64,000 nt of DNA. Source: Halichondria panicea (taxonomy: Eukaryota; Porifera; Demospongiae; Suberitida; Halichondriidae). The notes beneath the pieces were generated by a model. The model was not told the DNA's origin, searched no databases, and was given only the letters and a program-made list of their open reading frames with translations. A program made the translations under genes and the position numbers. The stretch spans positions 2,582,800 through 2,646,799 of the forward strand of contig NC_087388.1 of assembly GCF_963675165.1 (NCBI RefSeq), given 5' to 3'. This document shows, in pieces, positions 29,991 through 41,829 of the stretch (positions are counted from its first letter, which is position 1; each line of letters opens with the position of its first letter).

Positions 29991-32970
29991 TTAGTTCTGT
30001 TTCTCTCCTGTATATTGTTTCTTAGTTATTTGCATGCTAAGAAGGAATAGGGGCATATCTCGATAGTATTTTCCACTGTGGTGACTTGCTGAAACTGCTT
30101 TGCTACAGAGGTACTTGGCTCTAGAAGTCGTATAATTGACCGCGTCTAGCTTGTTTCCGCTTAAATACTTATACTGGGAAAACAAAGTTTCCACAGCACT
30201 TCCAGAGACTCTTAGCGGTAGCGGAACCAAATAATATCCAGGGTAGCGAATGAAAAAATCGTTGCAGAGCAGTTTGAAGCCAAACACATCAATGCGTAGG
30301 TTGTCCCAGGCTGTTGTGTATATAGATAGTGCATGTGTTTATTTATAATAATTATTATAGTGCGCATTATATAGACTTACTTTGCCATGATAGGAATAAC
30401 TTCTGTCTGGCATTACAGGGATGAAATTGTTTATCGTCTATATATAATACATTCGGTGAGTCATAATTCCAAGTAGCGTTAACAATAATATTTACATTTT
30501 TTCACCAAGTATTCATACCATTTCAAAAAGAATTGATAAAGGCTATCAATACTCTTGAGGACCTCGCTGTCGTTATCCCTGATCTTGGTGTGACAAACAA
30601 GTCCTCTCTCAAAAAGCTGATTGCATCCTTCCAAGTATAGCCTGGTAATCCCAACTGATTGGGCATCTTCAGGAGGTGGAACTTGAGATGTGTGATGAAA
30701 CAATTCCGTTAGAACCTGCTCCTGCTGCAATTCCGTGGTATATAGTGAGTAAATACATGCATGCATGTACGTATATATTACACCTGCATCACTTTAGCAG
30801 GAGCTACGTTCAACTTTGTCCATGCGTCACGTAGGACGTAAGATTCTCGGAGACGAGGTACCATTCGTGCAGCACCCAGGTTACGTCTTTCAACTTCACG
30901 TCTTTCAACTTCACGTTTGAACATGTCAATTATTGTTCTCCATCCAAAGTTAATGCCATTCATCTCAAATGACTTCGTCCCTCCTCGTTGCGAGGAATAG
31001 AGGGCATTGATCATGTTCTTTAGCTGAAATATAAATATTGGAATTAGCTATACAGGAAACAAGAAAATTTCCACTATATATACCTGATGGCTTGGACAGA
31101 TAATCCAATAAATCATTCTTCCTGGGTTGAAAGGGTTCCTAAATTCTGGCTTTACCTCATTGGTCCCAAATGCGCCCTTTACTCCACTCGTTGCCTTCAC
31201 CCGTTGCCTTCACCACAGATATATTGGGAGCAGCTGCATCACATACTAAGGCATATGTATTAAATCCATACAAATGAAATGTCTTAATAGACTCGAACAC
31301 ACACGACAAAATGAATTTGCTTTCAAGTGGACCAGAGCTTGTGAAGTATGGACCAACCACATCAAACGGTGATGTCAAATCACGCCATAAAACTTGCAGT
31401 ATGTATGCGGTTATGTATGCGGTTTGCTTTGTTCGGTAGTCTGGATCTAGCAGCTGGTAAACGTCAGTGAGAGAGGCAAGTTCTTCATGAGTCATTGCGA
31501 GTCCGACTAGCTGATGACTACGAGAATTCCACATCAACCGGCATACAACCTTTACTTCATCAAAAATCAATACACCATCACCGTGCGGTACCTTCAGTTT
31601 TTCTGCTACTCTCTGTAACTTGAACACGCTTGGCTTCTTGTGCAAGTCTTGTGTGTGAGGCTCCTATATAATAGTATAGTATAATATATAATTATATGAT
31701 AGTTGGTACTGTAACACTGACCTGCTTCATCTGCTTCATCACGAAATGCTCCTGTATATGACTGCAGTGTTGCCCGAGAGGGTAGCTGAAGAAGACCGAA
31801 GCTTTTCAACGCATCATAAGCTGCAGGAGATCTAGTGAAAACAGCTAATGCGAGCCTTATTGTTACAATGCTCCATCGATTTCTTCGACTGCCGGTCACT
31901 GCATTATACAAGGTGCATGTATTATATAATTATAATGAGCATTGATAATTATATAAGTGCTTAAAATACAATTTTTTTGTTGGTCTCCTTCAAACTCCTT
32001 CTTGACGTTTTGAAGGTCACTTTTCCACAATTCTCGAAGAGCTAGTCCAACTCCATGGTTGTCGCCATCAGTGAACATGGATTCAAGCTCCTTAGCGTTG
32101 GAGACTTTATCCACAATATCGCACATTTGGTCATGCTGATCTTCACTAAGGCTTATTTCCGTGTGTGTATAGTTCTTTAGCAGTGCTGTGCGCTCCTGTT
32201 GCATGTTCTGCCGCTTCTTCTTCAGGCTTTTCGGGGACAGGTACTTTTCAGGAAAACGTGAAGACGCATTCACATGGTGTTGTTTCTGTTCGGAGGTAGT
32301 ATTTTGCACTTTTTTCAATCTCTGATTAAGTTCATTAATTAAGCACTTGCAACCTGAACACATTACGTCAGTCATATTATTTTTCTCCAAGATGCTAGCA
32401 TTCTTTGCTAGTTTATTGCCATAGCTTACATTTGCCAGAATCGATTTGCTGGACAGGATGCACCGTACGTCTCAGTTTCTTAGGATCGTATCGAATAACA
32501 TCATGATACTTGGTTTTATACATGTCGGGATTAATCCCTGGACAGAACTTGTAACCGCCTTTCACGGAAACCTGGTCACACAATAACATGTACTCATTAA
32601 CAGTGCCAATCTTTCCCTTCTCCTTGCTAAAAAGAAGAACTTGGTAGTCATATTTGCCATCTTCTTCTAGGGTAACCCTAACCCTACTAACCAGGCCAAG
32701 AGGAGGATGATTGTGCAAGTCTTTTCTACAGCAAGTTAATGCACCAGCTCCATCTACCTTTGTGCAAATAGAAAACATAAGATCAGGATACTTCTCTTTG
32801 CCAGCTTTCTCAAACTCAGCAAGTGTAAAAGCAACAATCCTGGGCCTCTTTTCACACTCTTGGACTTGAAGGTCAGTTGTCCTTCGCTTTCCTAGCATAT
32901 GATTTGTAGCATATGATTTGTAATATCCTCCATCGTGCAGCTCGATCAGCTTTGAACGCGAGCAATTCAT
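29991..32970 (-). CDS. P-like DDE transposase, eight exons, broken by a 13-bp duplication
   Basis: Minus-strand exons: 32970-32430, 32353-31970, 31898-31722, 31647-31084, 31023-30784, 30724-30496, 30437-30381 and 30310-29991. All introns are GT-AG and all phases fit, except that a 13-bp tandem duplication (CGTTGCCTTCACC, 31189-31214) in exon 4 shifts the frame. Without it the product would be about 832 residues. Candidate catalytic Asp residues lie in GDGVLIFDEVKVV and in YALVCDAAAPN. A Glu in LRVSGSAVETLFSQYKYLSG resembles the conserved C-terminal acidic site of P/THAP9-type enzymes. Exon 8 also has TWDNLRIDVFGFK. An N-terminal Cys-rich spot (GKCCKC) is the only zinc-binding hint. The transposase would cut at the TIRs; this copy should be inactive unless the duplication is an assembly error. 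Confidence 0.7.
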
Positions 32971-33083
32971 GATTTCATCCTACGTTTCTACTAATCCCCC
33001 ACGCCCCCCACGCCCCCAAAAACGTCACGGTTAACATTTACTGGAAGATTACTAGTAATTTTACAATGTTGAATCGCGTGCTA

Positions 33084-33158
33084 GTCATGTTACTTTGTGC
33101 ACAGTTTTTACGTAGCAGTATAGGCAGTTCGATACTCTTCTCTTCTTATGAACTCTTG
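33084..33158 (-). repeat. Right terminal inverted repeat of the P-like transposon
   Basis: Reverse complement of the left TIR with one substitution (T at 33088 on the plus strand). Followed directly by the GTTGCGG duplication at 33159-33165. Confidence 0.9.
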
Positions 33159-33165
33159 GTTGCGG

Positions 33166-33840
33166 AGTAGAGGAGTAGAGGAGTAGAGTTTCTTGTACAC
33201 CAGATTGGGGAACTTCTCTATACACAACGTGCACTCCAAAGATGCCAGCTTAGAGTGAAAGTTTTGCAAATTGCATTCCACAGTGGATTCACGTTTCTCT
33301 GTTGTGTGTGCCTCTGTCTGTCTTGTTCCAAGCGTGCCTCTGTAGTAGTTACTTTACTGGCTCTGATGCTTTGACAATGTACTTACCGGAGGCTCTGCTA
33401 CTTTGAGTGGAAGCTGTATTTTGTTGTTGCCTGGCCTCAGGAGTCCCTGTAATGAACAGTGAATGTATTTACCGGAGGCTCTGCTTTGGGTGGAAGCAGC
33501 GTTTTGGTTGTTTTGGATGTATTTACCGGAGGCTCTGCTGCTAAGCAGCATTTTGTTGTAGGCGTGCCTCAGGAGTCTCTGTAATGAACAATAATTATGA
33601 ACAATAATATTGGCTAACGTTTGGTTGTATCAGCTTTGGGTGGAAGCAGCATTTTGTTGTAGGCGTGCCTGCCTGTCCTCAACAATAAGGCTAACGTTTC
33701 GTTTTGGTTATATCAGTCTCTGCTGCATTTTGTTGTCTGTAATGAACAGTGAACAATAATATCGGCTAACGTTTTGGATGTACTTACTGCTGCTTTGTTT
33801 CCTGCCCTCTTGCCTGTCGCTCTCTTGTTGTTAGTTTATC
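33166..33840 (-). pseudogene. Helitron N-terminal region with tandem repeated exon-like units
   Basis: The exon-like part 33339-33166 reads ARLEQDRQRHTQQRN in one frame and VECNLQNFHSKLASLECTLC, IEKFPNL in the next, matching the Cys-x2-Cys zinc-binding start seen in animal Helitron proteins. Upstream (33350-33840) a Gln/Ala/Ser-rich unit recurs (TPEARQQQNTASTQSSRAS and variants), bounded by ATTACAG and CCG-GTAAGTAC signals. One unit (33388-33447) is exactly 60 nt; others are 52 nt or lack an acceptor, so the array is decaying. It is continuous with the fragment at 28086-28214 if the P-like transposon is removed. Confidence 0.55.
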
Positions 33841-35100
33841 GAAATCGCGTGCCTTGTGCCTCATCTGTGCTAGCTAGCTCTTGTGCCCATGTGCAGCTTT
33901 CACGTAAAATTTGGTAAAGGGTCACGAGTACAAAAATGCCGGTCCATGACACACACACACACACACACAGACAAAATTGCATACTTCGCTTCGCTCGCCC
34001 CAATAAGTTTGTTTAGGCTTTAGGCTCAGCAGTGCACATCATGAGCCACCATTAAACATGAGCCACCATTAAACTTGTGTGTAGGTGAAGAAAACGTAGG
34101 TGAAGAAAACATTTCCCGGGAAAAGAGCGTCTGCCTCATAGACAAGTTTCTGCAGATCCTGATTGAACCGTGTCACATTGAGAACACTTATTTAGGCTGC
34201 CTTCATATAATATTAATATTGTTTTGTGTACATAATTCGATGATTGTGGATTGTGTCAAGATACCCTAGCTACGAATGTATGGTTCATAAGATAATACGA
34301 ATTTTTAAACAAAAACATGTCACTGGAGGCTGCAGGCTGCAGCAATACTCATTGATGAGTATTGCTGATGAGTATTGCTGCAGCCTTCCAGTTTTCTTCA
34401 GCTTTCCAACACACACTGCTTTGACAGAGCTAAAATATGCTGTTGACAAGTAACTCGTGTTTTGTACAATATTTACATCATTTTTAATGTCTTTAGAAAA
34501 AATAGCTACCTACCAGTTGCAGCCATATCTGTAGAGTAACACCAAATGGAACCCTTTCATGCAAGTCAAGGTGGAGTTCACAAGAAAGCTACACAATGAT
34601 TGTGGTGATGATAGTGCAACCACAAAATGGATGCGCAAAACCCAGCTGTTCATGAACAAATAGTACCAAATAGTCAAATAGTACCATTACGTAGGTAATT
34701 AGATGGTGTAACCATGGTTAGAAGTATGGCATGCACAACAGGAAATGATGTTTGTAAAACACACCCATTTTTTTATATTTCATTGCAGTTTAGTGTGGCA
34801 TGTTTGAAACAGAGAAACAGAGAAACAGAGAAACAAGTAATTTTTGTGGGGCAAAATATTCGTGGTTTTCGTGGTTGGAGGTCTGACCACAAATATTTTA
34901 CCCACAAATGAAGCCACCTTGCCTACAGTGCAGTGCAAGCCACGAAATGTCTCAATATTTGTCATGTCTCAATACTTGTCCCCCGAAACTATACGGTAAT
35001 TTCAATTCCGATACAAATATGAACCATCAACATCAACAACTGGTTTGCCTGCCTTTGTAGCCCTGAGGACAGCATTAGTCTGAGTGTTCAACATGGAAAC
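33841..35100. other. No supported gene; short (AC)n run
   Basis: A (CA)n run sits at 33950-33970. GAGCCACCATTAAACATGAG is a short tandem duplication at 34040-34072, and GGTGAAGAAAACGTA(GG) another at 34084-34110. Open frames here lack domains. Confidence 0.35.
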
Positions 35101-35109
35101 GTTTTTTTT

Positions 35110-35290
35110 TACATGAAGTAGGTACAACTATTCCTCGACAAAGAAGCCACCACCATAGTTCGGAGATAGTATGCTTTTCCAATGGCTCATTAATCCAGGG
35201 ATGTCATCTTCTGTCAATGTCTTCTGTCAATGTGACTGCCTCTTCACCTATAGATCTACTTGTGCCAGTTGTGGCCATCTGCATAATAAC
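35110..35290 (-). pseudogene. Possible transposon exon with SAP-like helix, degenerate
   Basis: The minus strand from 35278 reads MATTGTSRSIGEEAVTLTED, then after a break HPWINEPLEKHTISELWWWL and LCRG. The pattern W-L-L-C-R-G preceded by a helix occurs in N-terminal SAP-like domains of several animal transposon proteins. This is a weak, short match and the frame is broken by a 13-base tandem duplication (CTTCTGTCAATGT, 35209-35234). Confidence 0.3.
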
Positions 35291-37130
35291 AAATACTGTG
35301 TATTGCTAGGGACTAGCTAATGTGCAAATTTCGTTTAGAACTCTGCTGTAGTCCTGCTGTAGTCTTACATTTAAACACTGACTGTGGCCTCACTTTTGTC
35401 TTGTATCTGCTACACTCTTGGAAAAACTTGCATTGTGTAGCCCAACCTTTGAATATTACTATTGACCTCCTCTAAATAGCGGTTATGCGTTGCTCAAGAT
35501 CACGCAGTTTTCAATGTCAAATACTCCAGTTATCCTCACGTTTAATTAACGGTAATATTGATATTTCAGCTTCTTAAATGGAAAGGACTATTAACAAAGT
35601 CTCGCCCAAAAAACTTGCAGATTCCCAGACCCCGCTTGTACAACATCGTCGTAAATTAAACTGTTGAGAGAGAGAAAAAATTATTTATTACTTAATGTGC
35701 CTCTCTTCCACTCTTCCACAGACGAGACGAGAAGATATTGAATGTGCATTCCATCATGCCAGAATCATTAGTAACACTACCTTTGCTTTTAGGCAGCTGT
35801 CCAGACAAATTCCTCTCAGACAGCAAGGGAATGAAGACAGCAGTACGATCACATGATCGACTACTTCTTCACACTGTGACATACCGCAAATTTTTCGCGC
35901 TATAGCGCAATCTGAGCACCCTCCTACTGATAGCCAATGAGTAATAACAGGTGGTTTCTAAGACTATGTTGATTCTAAGACTATGTTGATACATGATACA
36001 TAGGCAACAGTGACAGTGGCGTCATTCTCTAACAAGGTCCCGGCCAAGAATAACAAGGTCCCAAGAATTACTTACTTGATTTTTATATTTCTCTAAGAAC
36101 AAAGAACACTCAATGGCCACATGTGTCACGAGGTCATGTAAAATAGACAGGGGCTGATTATGATTTAATTATGACGACGTGATAATAAGACGTGATAATA
36201 ATTTGTGATTTAAGATGTGATTTAAGATGTGATGGTGTGATGGTGAATTTATGATGGTATAAGGCACAAAGCTGCAAAAGAAGCCAACAAAAATATTCTG
36301 CCTACTGGTGCTGCAGTGGCGGCCACGGATCCCCCCCTTTGCTTTACTACACAGTCTACATTGATTCAATGATTGTACCTGTTGCGTACCTGTTGCGTTC
36401 AGGTTGGATCCACCACTGGGTTGGATGGAACCCCACCCGCTGAAGCGTACCAATGTAATGCTCCAGTCAGGAGAAACGTCTCTACAGAGACGGGATTGAG
36501 TAGGCGCCTGGAAAGAGAGAGCGCAAGATCATCAGTATGACAAGATCCAAGTAGGTGATCGTGTTATAGTACCAAGATAGGAAGCCCGAACAAGAAGTAC
36601 AGGTCGTAGAGTTGTGTTTTGTGAGACTATCTTCATAGGAGTGGAGTGGAGGAGTGGAGTGGAGTGGAGTGGAGTGGAGTGGAGTGGAGTGGAGTGGGAA
36701 TTGTTCATTGATTATTTGATAATTATGATAAATTAATAGAGCATGCTAGTTGCATCGCCTGGCCGACGTCACAATAGTTAATTCTTGTACCATGATGTGC
36801 TCTGACTGACCCTGCTATTCATGTACCTGGTTAAAGGTGAAGCTCCACTAAAACTACTATAAATGTTCGTAGTACAACGTGTGTGATTGTTATTGTACTA
36901 CCTCGTGCAGTGCAGTTTTATATTGAATACATACAACTGCCCTCAACATACAACTGCCATGAACGTGTCTGAAGTGTGGTGAGTGTGGGTGGTGAGTGTG
37001 GGTGTGGTGAGTGTGAATGTCCCTGAAATGACTAGAAGCTCTAATTGAAACTGGAAAAGAGGGAGTGCCTGGACAAAGATAAGCAACTTCTGCTTGACCA
37101 AGAGTTAAAAAAACATCTGGCTAAAGTCGA
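35291..37130. other. Repeat-derived spacer, no gene
   Basis: 36636-36700 is a (GGAGT)n microsatellite. A short stretch at 36525-36640 (YDKIQVGDRVIVPR in frame) resembles the end of an LTR-retrotransposon integrase but is too short to call. No other gene is supported. Confidence 0.4.
36636..36700. repeat. (GGAGT)n microsatellite
   Basis: About eleven near-perfect GAGTG/GGAGT units with one GGA interruption. Confidence 0.9.
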
Positions 37131-37133
37131 GTA

Positions 37134-37536
37134 CCGTATATGCTCGATCAGAGGCCGCTCTTGTATAAAGGCCGCACTCAAATAGTAGCCTCCCTTGCTA
37201 GCAAAATGAAACATTTAGTAGCCGCTCTCAAATAGTAGCCTCATTGAACTTCGACTCTAGCATTTCTGCACGTGGCAGCCAACAAAAATTATTACTAGCA
37301 GCTATATAGCTACATGTACGTAGCTACAAGTAGCAGCTTGTTAGTGCTTCCCTTCACAAAGACTTTATCATGGCAGAGTTCAAGTTTATGCAGGTGAAAA
37401 CAACTTTTGATGACAAACTAAATTATCTGGAGCTAATATACGCCGCTCTTGAACAGTGGCCTCTCTTGAATTGTAGCCTCCTCTTCCAGCAAAATGAAAC
37501 ATTTAGTAGCCGCGGGTCCTGATCAAGCATATACGG
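37134..37536. mobile_element. 403-bp MITE with ~25-bp TIRs and TA flanks
   Basis: The left end CCGTATATGCTCGATCAG and right end CTGATCAAGCATATACGG are inverted with one mismatch in the first 18 bases. TA dinucleotides flank both ends (37132-37133, 37537-37538), as in Tc1/mariner-type insertions. The inside has internal repeats of CTCAAATAGTAGCCTC and AAAATGAAACATTTAGTAGC (two copies each). Non-autonomous. Confidence 0.65.
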
Positions 37537-37950
37537 TAAGTCCATTGCAATAAAATCTGCACTGTGGCACTACTATACTACACACACACACACAAACACA
37601 GGCATAATCTGCGCATTGTAATCCACCCAGAGGAGGATTTGCTCATTAGGTCTCTAATTGCTGTTGTGTTAATTGCATGCCAGTCTCATGAATTAGCCGC
37701 CCTTCCTAAGTGAGAGACCTAGGAGCTATAGAGAACACTCCAGCTATAAGAAGCCATCATCTATGATTAAAAGTTATATCCAGGACCATGCATGTACCAC
37801 AGCAGAAGAGCAATGTATATACGTATATAAAAGTGGACCGTACATGCATGCTACATGCAACAAAGGCCAGCTATTGAGAAGCCTGGCTAAAATCTGACTG
37901 TGGGAGGGAGCAGCTCAATACTTGACTGAAAGTGGTCGCAAAGCAGTTAG

Positions 37951-38779
37951 CCCTTTAACCGCCACGGGCCACGATCGTGGCCCGCAATAAGTGACTTTTT
38001 TTGCGAAATTCTAAGTAGCTCGAACTACGCACATCCCTGTATAGAGGAAGAGCTGTAGAATCACGTGCAATTTAGTCTAGAATTTTCCAAGCCACGTTGC
38101 TATGTTAAAATTTCATTAGCATCTTACCGCGTACCGCTATGGCTAGATTGTTTACTTGTGCCGATGTGCTTGAACAGCAGCAATGGCGATGTCTCCTCTG
38201 GTGATGACAGTGCCTATGAAGGAGAGGGGAGAGTAGGATACCTCCCAAAGGCTACCAGCTTTATGCCAGACGCTGATGCCAGATGCTGATGAACACTGAT
38301 GAACACTGATGACATGCAGCTAGCTATGGACCAGAACGGTGAAAGACCAGGAGAGGGCTCACTGTGTGACTCTAGTATAGAATATCAGTAGTGTAAGTAT
38401 AGTATAGCTAAAATAGAATTAGCAGTAATGAACAGTCTTTATGTGAGCTTGTAAATTTCATAGATCGTTCACCGAGCCCCACCTTCTCTCTGATGTCAAG
38501 ATATAATTATCTTAGCACTGTTACTGTTACATTCATATGATGTGAAAATCAATAGGCTGATCCATGAAAAAAAATTTTTGGATTTTATCTCACCGCTGGC
38601 CGGGCATTTAAAATGATAAAATGGGTGGGCGCAATAACTGTGGTTGCTATGGCAACATATGTTGCGTTGCGTGGGCATTCTATTGGTATATGGTATATGG
38701 TTGCTAGGCATTTTATTGCCCTGGAAACCCGATAGAGAATTTCACTTCACTGTTAATTAAGAATCCGACGGTTAAAGGG
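37951..38779 (+). mobile_element. piggyBac-like deletion derivative, copy 2
   Basis: Starts CCCTTTAACCGCCACGGGCC and ends CGGTTAAAGGG, inverted ends of the same family as 4845-5490 but in opposite orientation. A perfect 18-bp palindrome GGGCCACGATCGTGGCCC lies at 37966-37983, just inside the left end. The internal frame starting at 38139 (MARLFTCAD) is broken by TGA codons. The right part (38420-38770) mirrors 4850-5165 of copy 1. The flanking TTAG/TTGT is not a clean TTAA duplication. Confidence 0.6.
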
Positions 38780-40055
38780 TTGTTCACACAGTTAATGTGC
38801 ACTCCAAAATGATCTTGTTGTTGCCAAACCAGTTCAAGATACGACCATTCTTCCTCATTAGTATTCACACCTGAGTTTGTCAATGTCGATGGATTGAATT
38901 ACAGACGGCAAATTTGGAAGTGGCAGGTGCTACATCCATAAGACGCTACATCCACAAGAAATAATATTGTTTTTTGTTTTCGGCCGTTAACGGAGCCCCG
39001 GACTATTCAGACGCAGAGTCTGAAACAGTCACACACCATACCTTTCAAGGTGATCGGTTATATCCAGAAGTACTCTGAAAAGCAAGGTGTCCCTGTACCT
39101 ATATAGAAGTACACGTTGAACCTGACAATCCTGTGACGCAATTGCGTTGTAGACAGTTCCTTTGGATACGTAGTGAAAGAAGCACGGGATGCTGTGTACG
39201 ATGCCTCATAATTACTGTAGTAACATTCAAGTGGGTCAAATATGTCAGTGACTGGTATATACCATATGGGCCCAGGTTTTTTTTTCTAACATAACAACGA
39301 AAGGTGTATGGCCATCAAATTAATGTCCACAGCAACAAGAAGAATCTATCACTGAAACTTGGGTGACGTAGAAGTACCTTATCACTTGTAGTTTAACACC
39401 TTGCAGTATCAGGAGCCAGATCTGTAAAATCGTTGCAGTGCAATCGCATGAATGCATCAACCGAAAAGTGCTGAAATCGTTCATGGAGCAGCAATGCACG
39501 GACATGCAGCCTCACAAACCAACACGATGTAGGGAGCAGAATGAAACCTTTGGGTCTACTCTACCTGTAACTAACTTAAAACGGTAGCTTTGCTGCTGTT
39601 TGTTAGCAGTGCAAGGGCATAAACGAAGGTCACCGTTTACTTCAATTTACGGATGAGGGGCGTGTCTGACAGCTATACCCCGCCCACTTAGTATTACCAT
39701 GAAATTAATGTTTCATCAACTGTCCAAAACACAGGGAGGGATATAAAAAAATACTTAAAGTGTTGATGAAGCTGCTGAACCTGTAAATAATAACATGATC
39801 ATGACAGATATGCTTCTATGTGTAATTGCAACTGACTTCTTGTATTGTGAATCGGCATACAACCAGTTCTCATCACACATTGAGGCACAAGGCACATCAT
39901 TATTAGGTGAATCTGATGGTGAATCTGATATTGTAATAATAAAATAATTAAATTCTGGCTCACAAAGTACATCAATATATGCAACTACGACAACATACGG
40001 AGGAAATGTTACTCTATAAATTGTGTAATATAAAAATAATTAACTTAAAATCAGA
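38780..40055. other. No supported gene
   Basis: AT-rich sequence with only short open frames on both strands. No domain, RNA gene or repeat family was recognised. Confidence 0.3.
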
Positions 40056-40057
40056 AA

Positions 40058-41480
40058 ATGTCACCTACGGTAAGAAACATACTTGTGGCAGCCACACGAC
40101 CTAGCCCTCTTGTACCCTTGGGCTCAATGACATCAACATGTACGTCTGTACATAACAATACAAACCGAACTTTGACCCTATTTCACAAACAAAGAACATA
40201 CGTACTCTTAGTTTTGGTGGCTGACGCACGACCAAGTCCTCTTGTACTTCACTTCTTCTGCTCAGTGACATCATCATGTAGGTCTGAGTTGGATCCCTCT
40301 GTACGTACATAACAATACTGCATGAACTTTGACCCTACTTTAACAAAGAACATACGTACTCTTCGTCTTGGTGGCTGACGCACGACCAAGTCCTCTTGTA
40401 CTTTGCTTCTTCTGCTCAGTGACATCATCATGTAGATCTGAGTTGGATCCCTCTGTATGAACTTTGACCCTACTTCACAAACAAAGAACATACGTACCCT
40501 TCGTCTTGGTGGCTGACGCGTGATCAAGTCCTCTTGTACTTTGCTTCTTCTGCTCAGTGACATCATCATGTAGGTCTGAGTTGGATCCCTCTGTACGTAC
40601 ATAATACTGCATGAACTTTGACCCTACTTCACAAACAAAGAACATACGTACTCTTCGTCTTGGCACGACCAAGTCCTCTTGTACTTTGCTTCTTCTGCTC
40701 AGTGACATCATCATGTAGACCCTCTGTACAGAACAATTGTACAGAACAATACGGCATGAACTTTGACCCTACTTCACAAACAAAGAACATGTGTGACCAA
40801 GTCCTCTTGTACTTTGCTTCTTCTGCTCAGTGACATCTTCTGCTCAGTGACATCATCATGTAGGTCTGAGTTGGATCCCTCTGTACATAACAATACTGCA
40901 TGAACTTTGACCCTACTTCACAAACAAAGAACATACGTACCCTTCGTCTTGGTGGCTGACGCGTGACCAAGTCCTCTTGTACTTTACTTCTTCACTTCTT
41001 CTGCTCAGTGACATCATCATGTAGGTCTGAGTTGGATCCCTCTGTACGTAACAATACTGCATGAACTTTGACCCTACTTACAAAGAACATACGTACCCTT
41101 CGTCTTGGTGGCTGACGCGCGACCAAGCCCTTGCTTCTTCTGCTCAGTGACATCATCATGACATCATCATGTAGGTCTGAGTTGGATCCCTCTGTACATA
41201 ACAATACTGCATGAACTTTGACCCTATACTTCACAAACAAAGAACGCTGACGCACGACCAAGTCCTCTTGTAGTTTGCTTCTTCTGCTCAGTGACATCGT
41301 CATCGTCATGTAGGTCTGAGTTGGATCCCTCTGTACGTAACAATACTGCATGAACTCTGACCCTACTTCACAAACAAACCTACTTCACAAACAAAGAACA
41401 TACGTACCCTTCGTCTTGGTGGCTGACGTGCGACCAAGCCCTCTGCTCAGTGACATCAGCAGGGGGAGATCGGCCGAGTA
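40058..41480 (-). repeat. Tandem array of exon-like units (93-nt frame-preserving blocks)
   Basis: About nine copies of a ~150-bp unit. On the minus strand each has a block bounded by an AG acceptor (GTACAG) and a donor GTACGT. Three full blocks (40206-40298, 40360-40452, 40498-40590) are exactly 93 nt. Each would encode about 31 residues like EGSNSDLHDDVTEQKKQSTR then GLGRASATKTK in phase 1. Others carry deletions (40652-40723 region) or an 8-nt insertion (40941-41041). The intervening ~57 nt reads TAGGGTCAAAGTTCATGCAG and includes TTTGTTTGTGAAG. It is either a minisatellite or a duplicated-exon gene; the charged, basic product would suit nucleic-acid binding. Confidence 0.6.
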
Positions 41481-41820
41481 GAACTGGATACACTGGCTGT
41501 ATGCAGATACAGAGTGGCTCTCCTTCCCTCACTCTGCGGGTGCGGCCCGGGCGGTGTTGTAGAAGCAGAAGTGGCCAGCACATGCGGCACCCGAAAGGCT
41601 AGTGCTAATCCCTCACCGGGTACTGAAATTTCCACAGCAGGGTCTGGTACCGGGTCGATTCTCGTGAACCATGTAGTCCATTTGCAGAATGCCGGCACCA
41701 CGTCGGCCATGGGGAGCACAGCAACGAGACAGGTCGGCTCGGAGGTCGTCTAGCAGAGCCAACGCTGTAGTTGGGACTGATTGGGTGGTAGGGGCTGTTT
41801 AGAGCTCGTAAGGACAAAGA
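41430..41820 (-). other. G+C-rich segment next to exon array; possible first exon
   Basis: Locally G+C-rich compared with its surroundings and open on both strands. On the minus strand a frame from 41583 (MCWPLLLLQHRPG) runs into a partial copy of the 93-nt unit and reaches the GTACGT donor near 41405. It could be the 5' exon of the array. The plus strand is also open (41514-41753) without a domain. I cannot decide between these. Confidence 0.3.
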
Positions 41821-41829
41821 CAGCTCAAG

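Larger units (their letters stand above)
28222..33158. mobile_element. Nearly complete P-like DNA transposon (4.94 kb, two convergent genes)
   Basis: 75-bp TIRs (28222-28296 and 33084-33158) match at all but one base, start CAAGAGTTCATAAGAAGAGA and end in TG on the plus strand. A 7-bp duplication flanks them. Inside are a plus-strand gene (28435-29949) and a minus-strand eight-exon transposase gene (32970-29991) that converge near 29970. Terminal CA/TG, 7-8 bp target duplication and the transposase C-terminal pattern point to the P superfamily. This class call is inference, as no THAP-type zinc finger was seen. It is inserted within a Helitron remnant. Confidence 0.8.

Noticed and set aside
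37951-37983. 18-bp palindrome GGGCCACGATCGTGGCCC as an operator or factor-binding site
   Set aside because: It lies just inside the end of a piggyBac-like element and is better explained as subterminal transposon sequence.
41514-41753. Plus-strand 79-codon frame rich in Gly/Ser/Thr
   Set aside because: The opposite strand is equally open and better connected to the neighbouring exon-like array; no domain on either.
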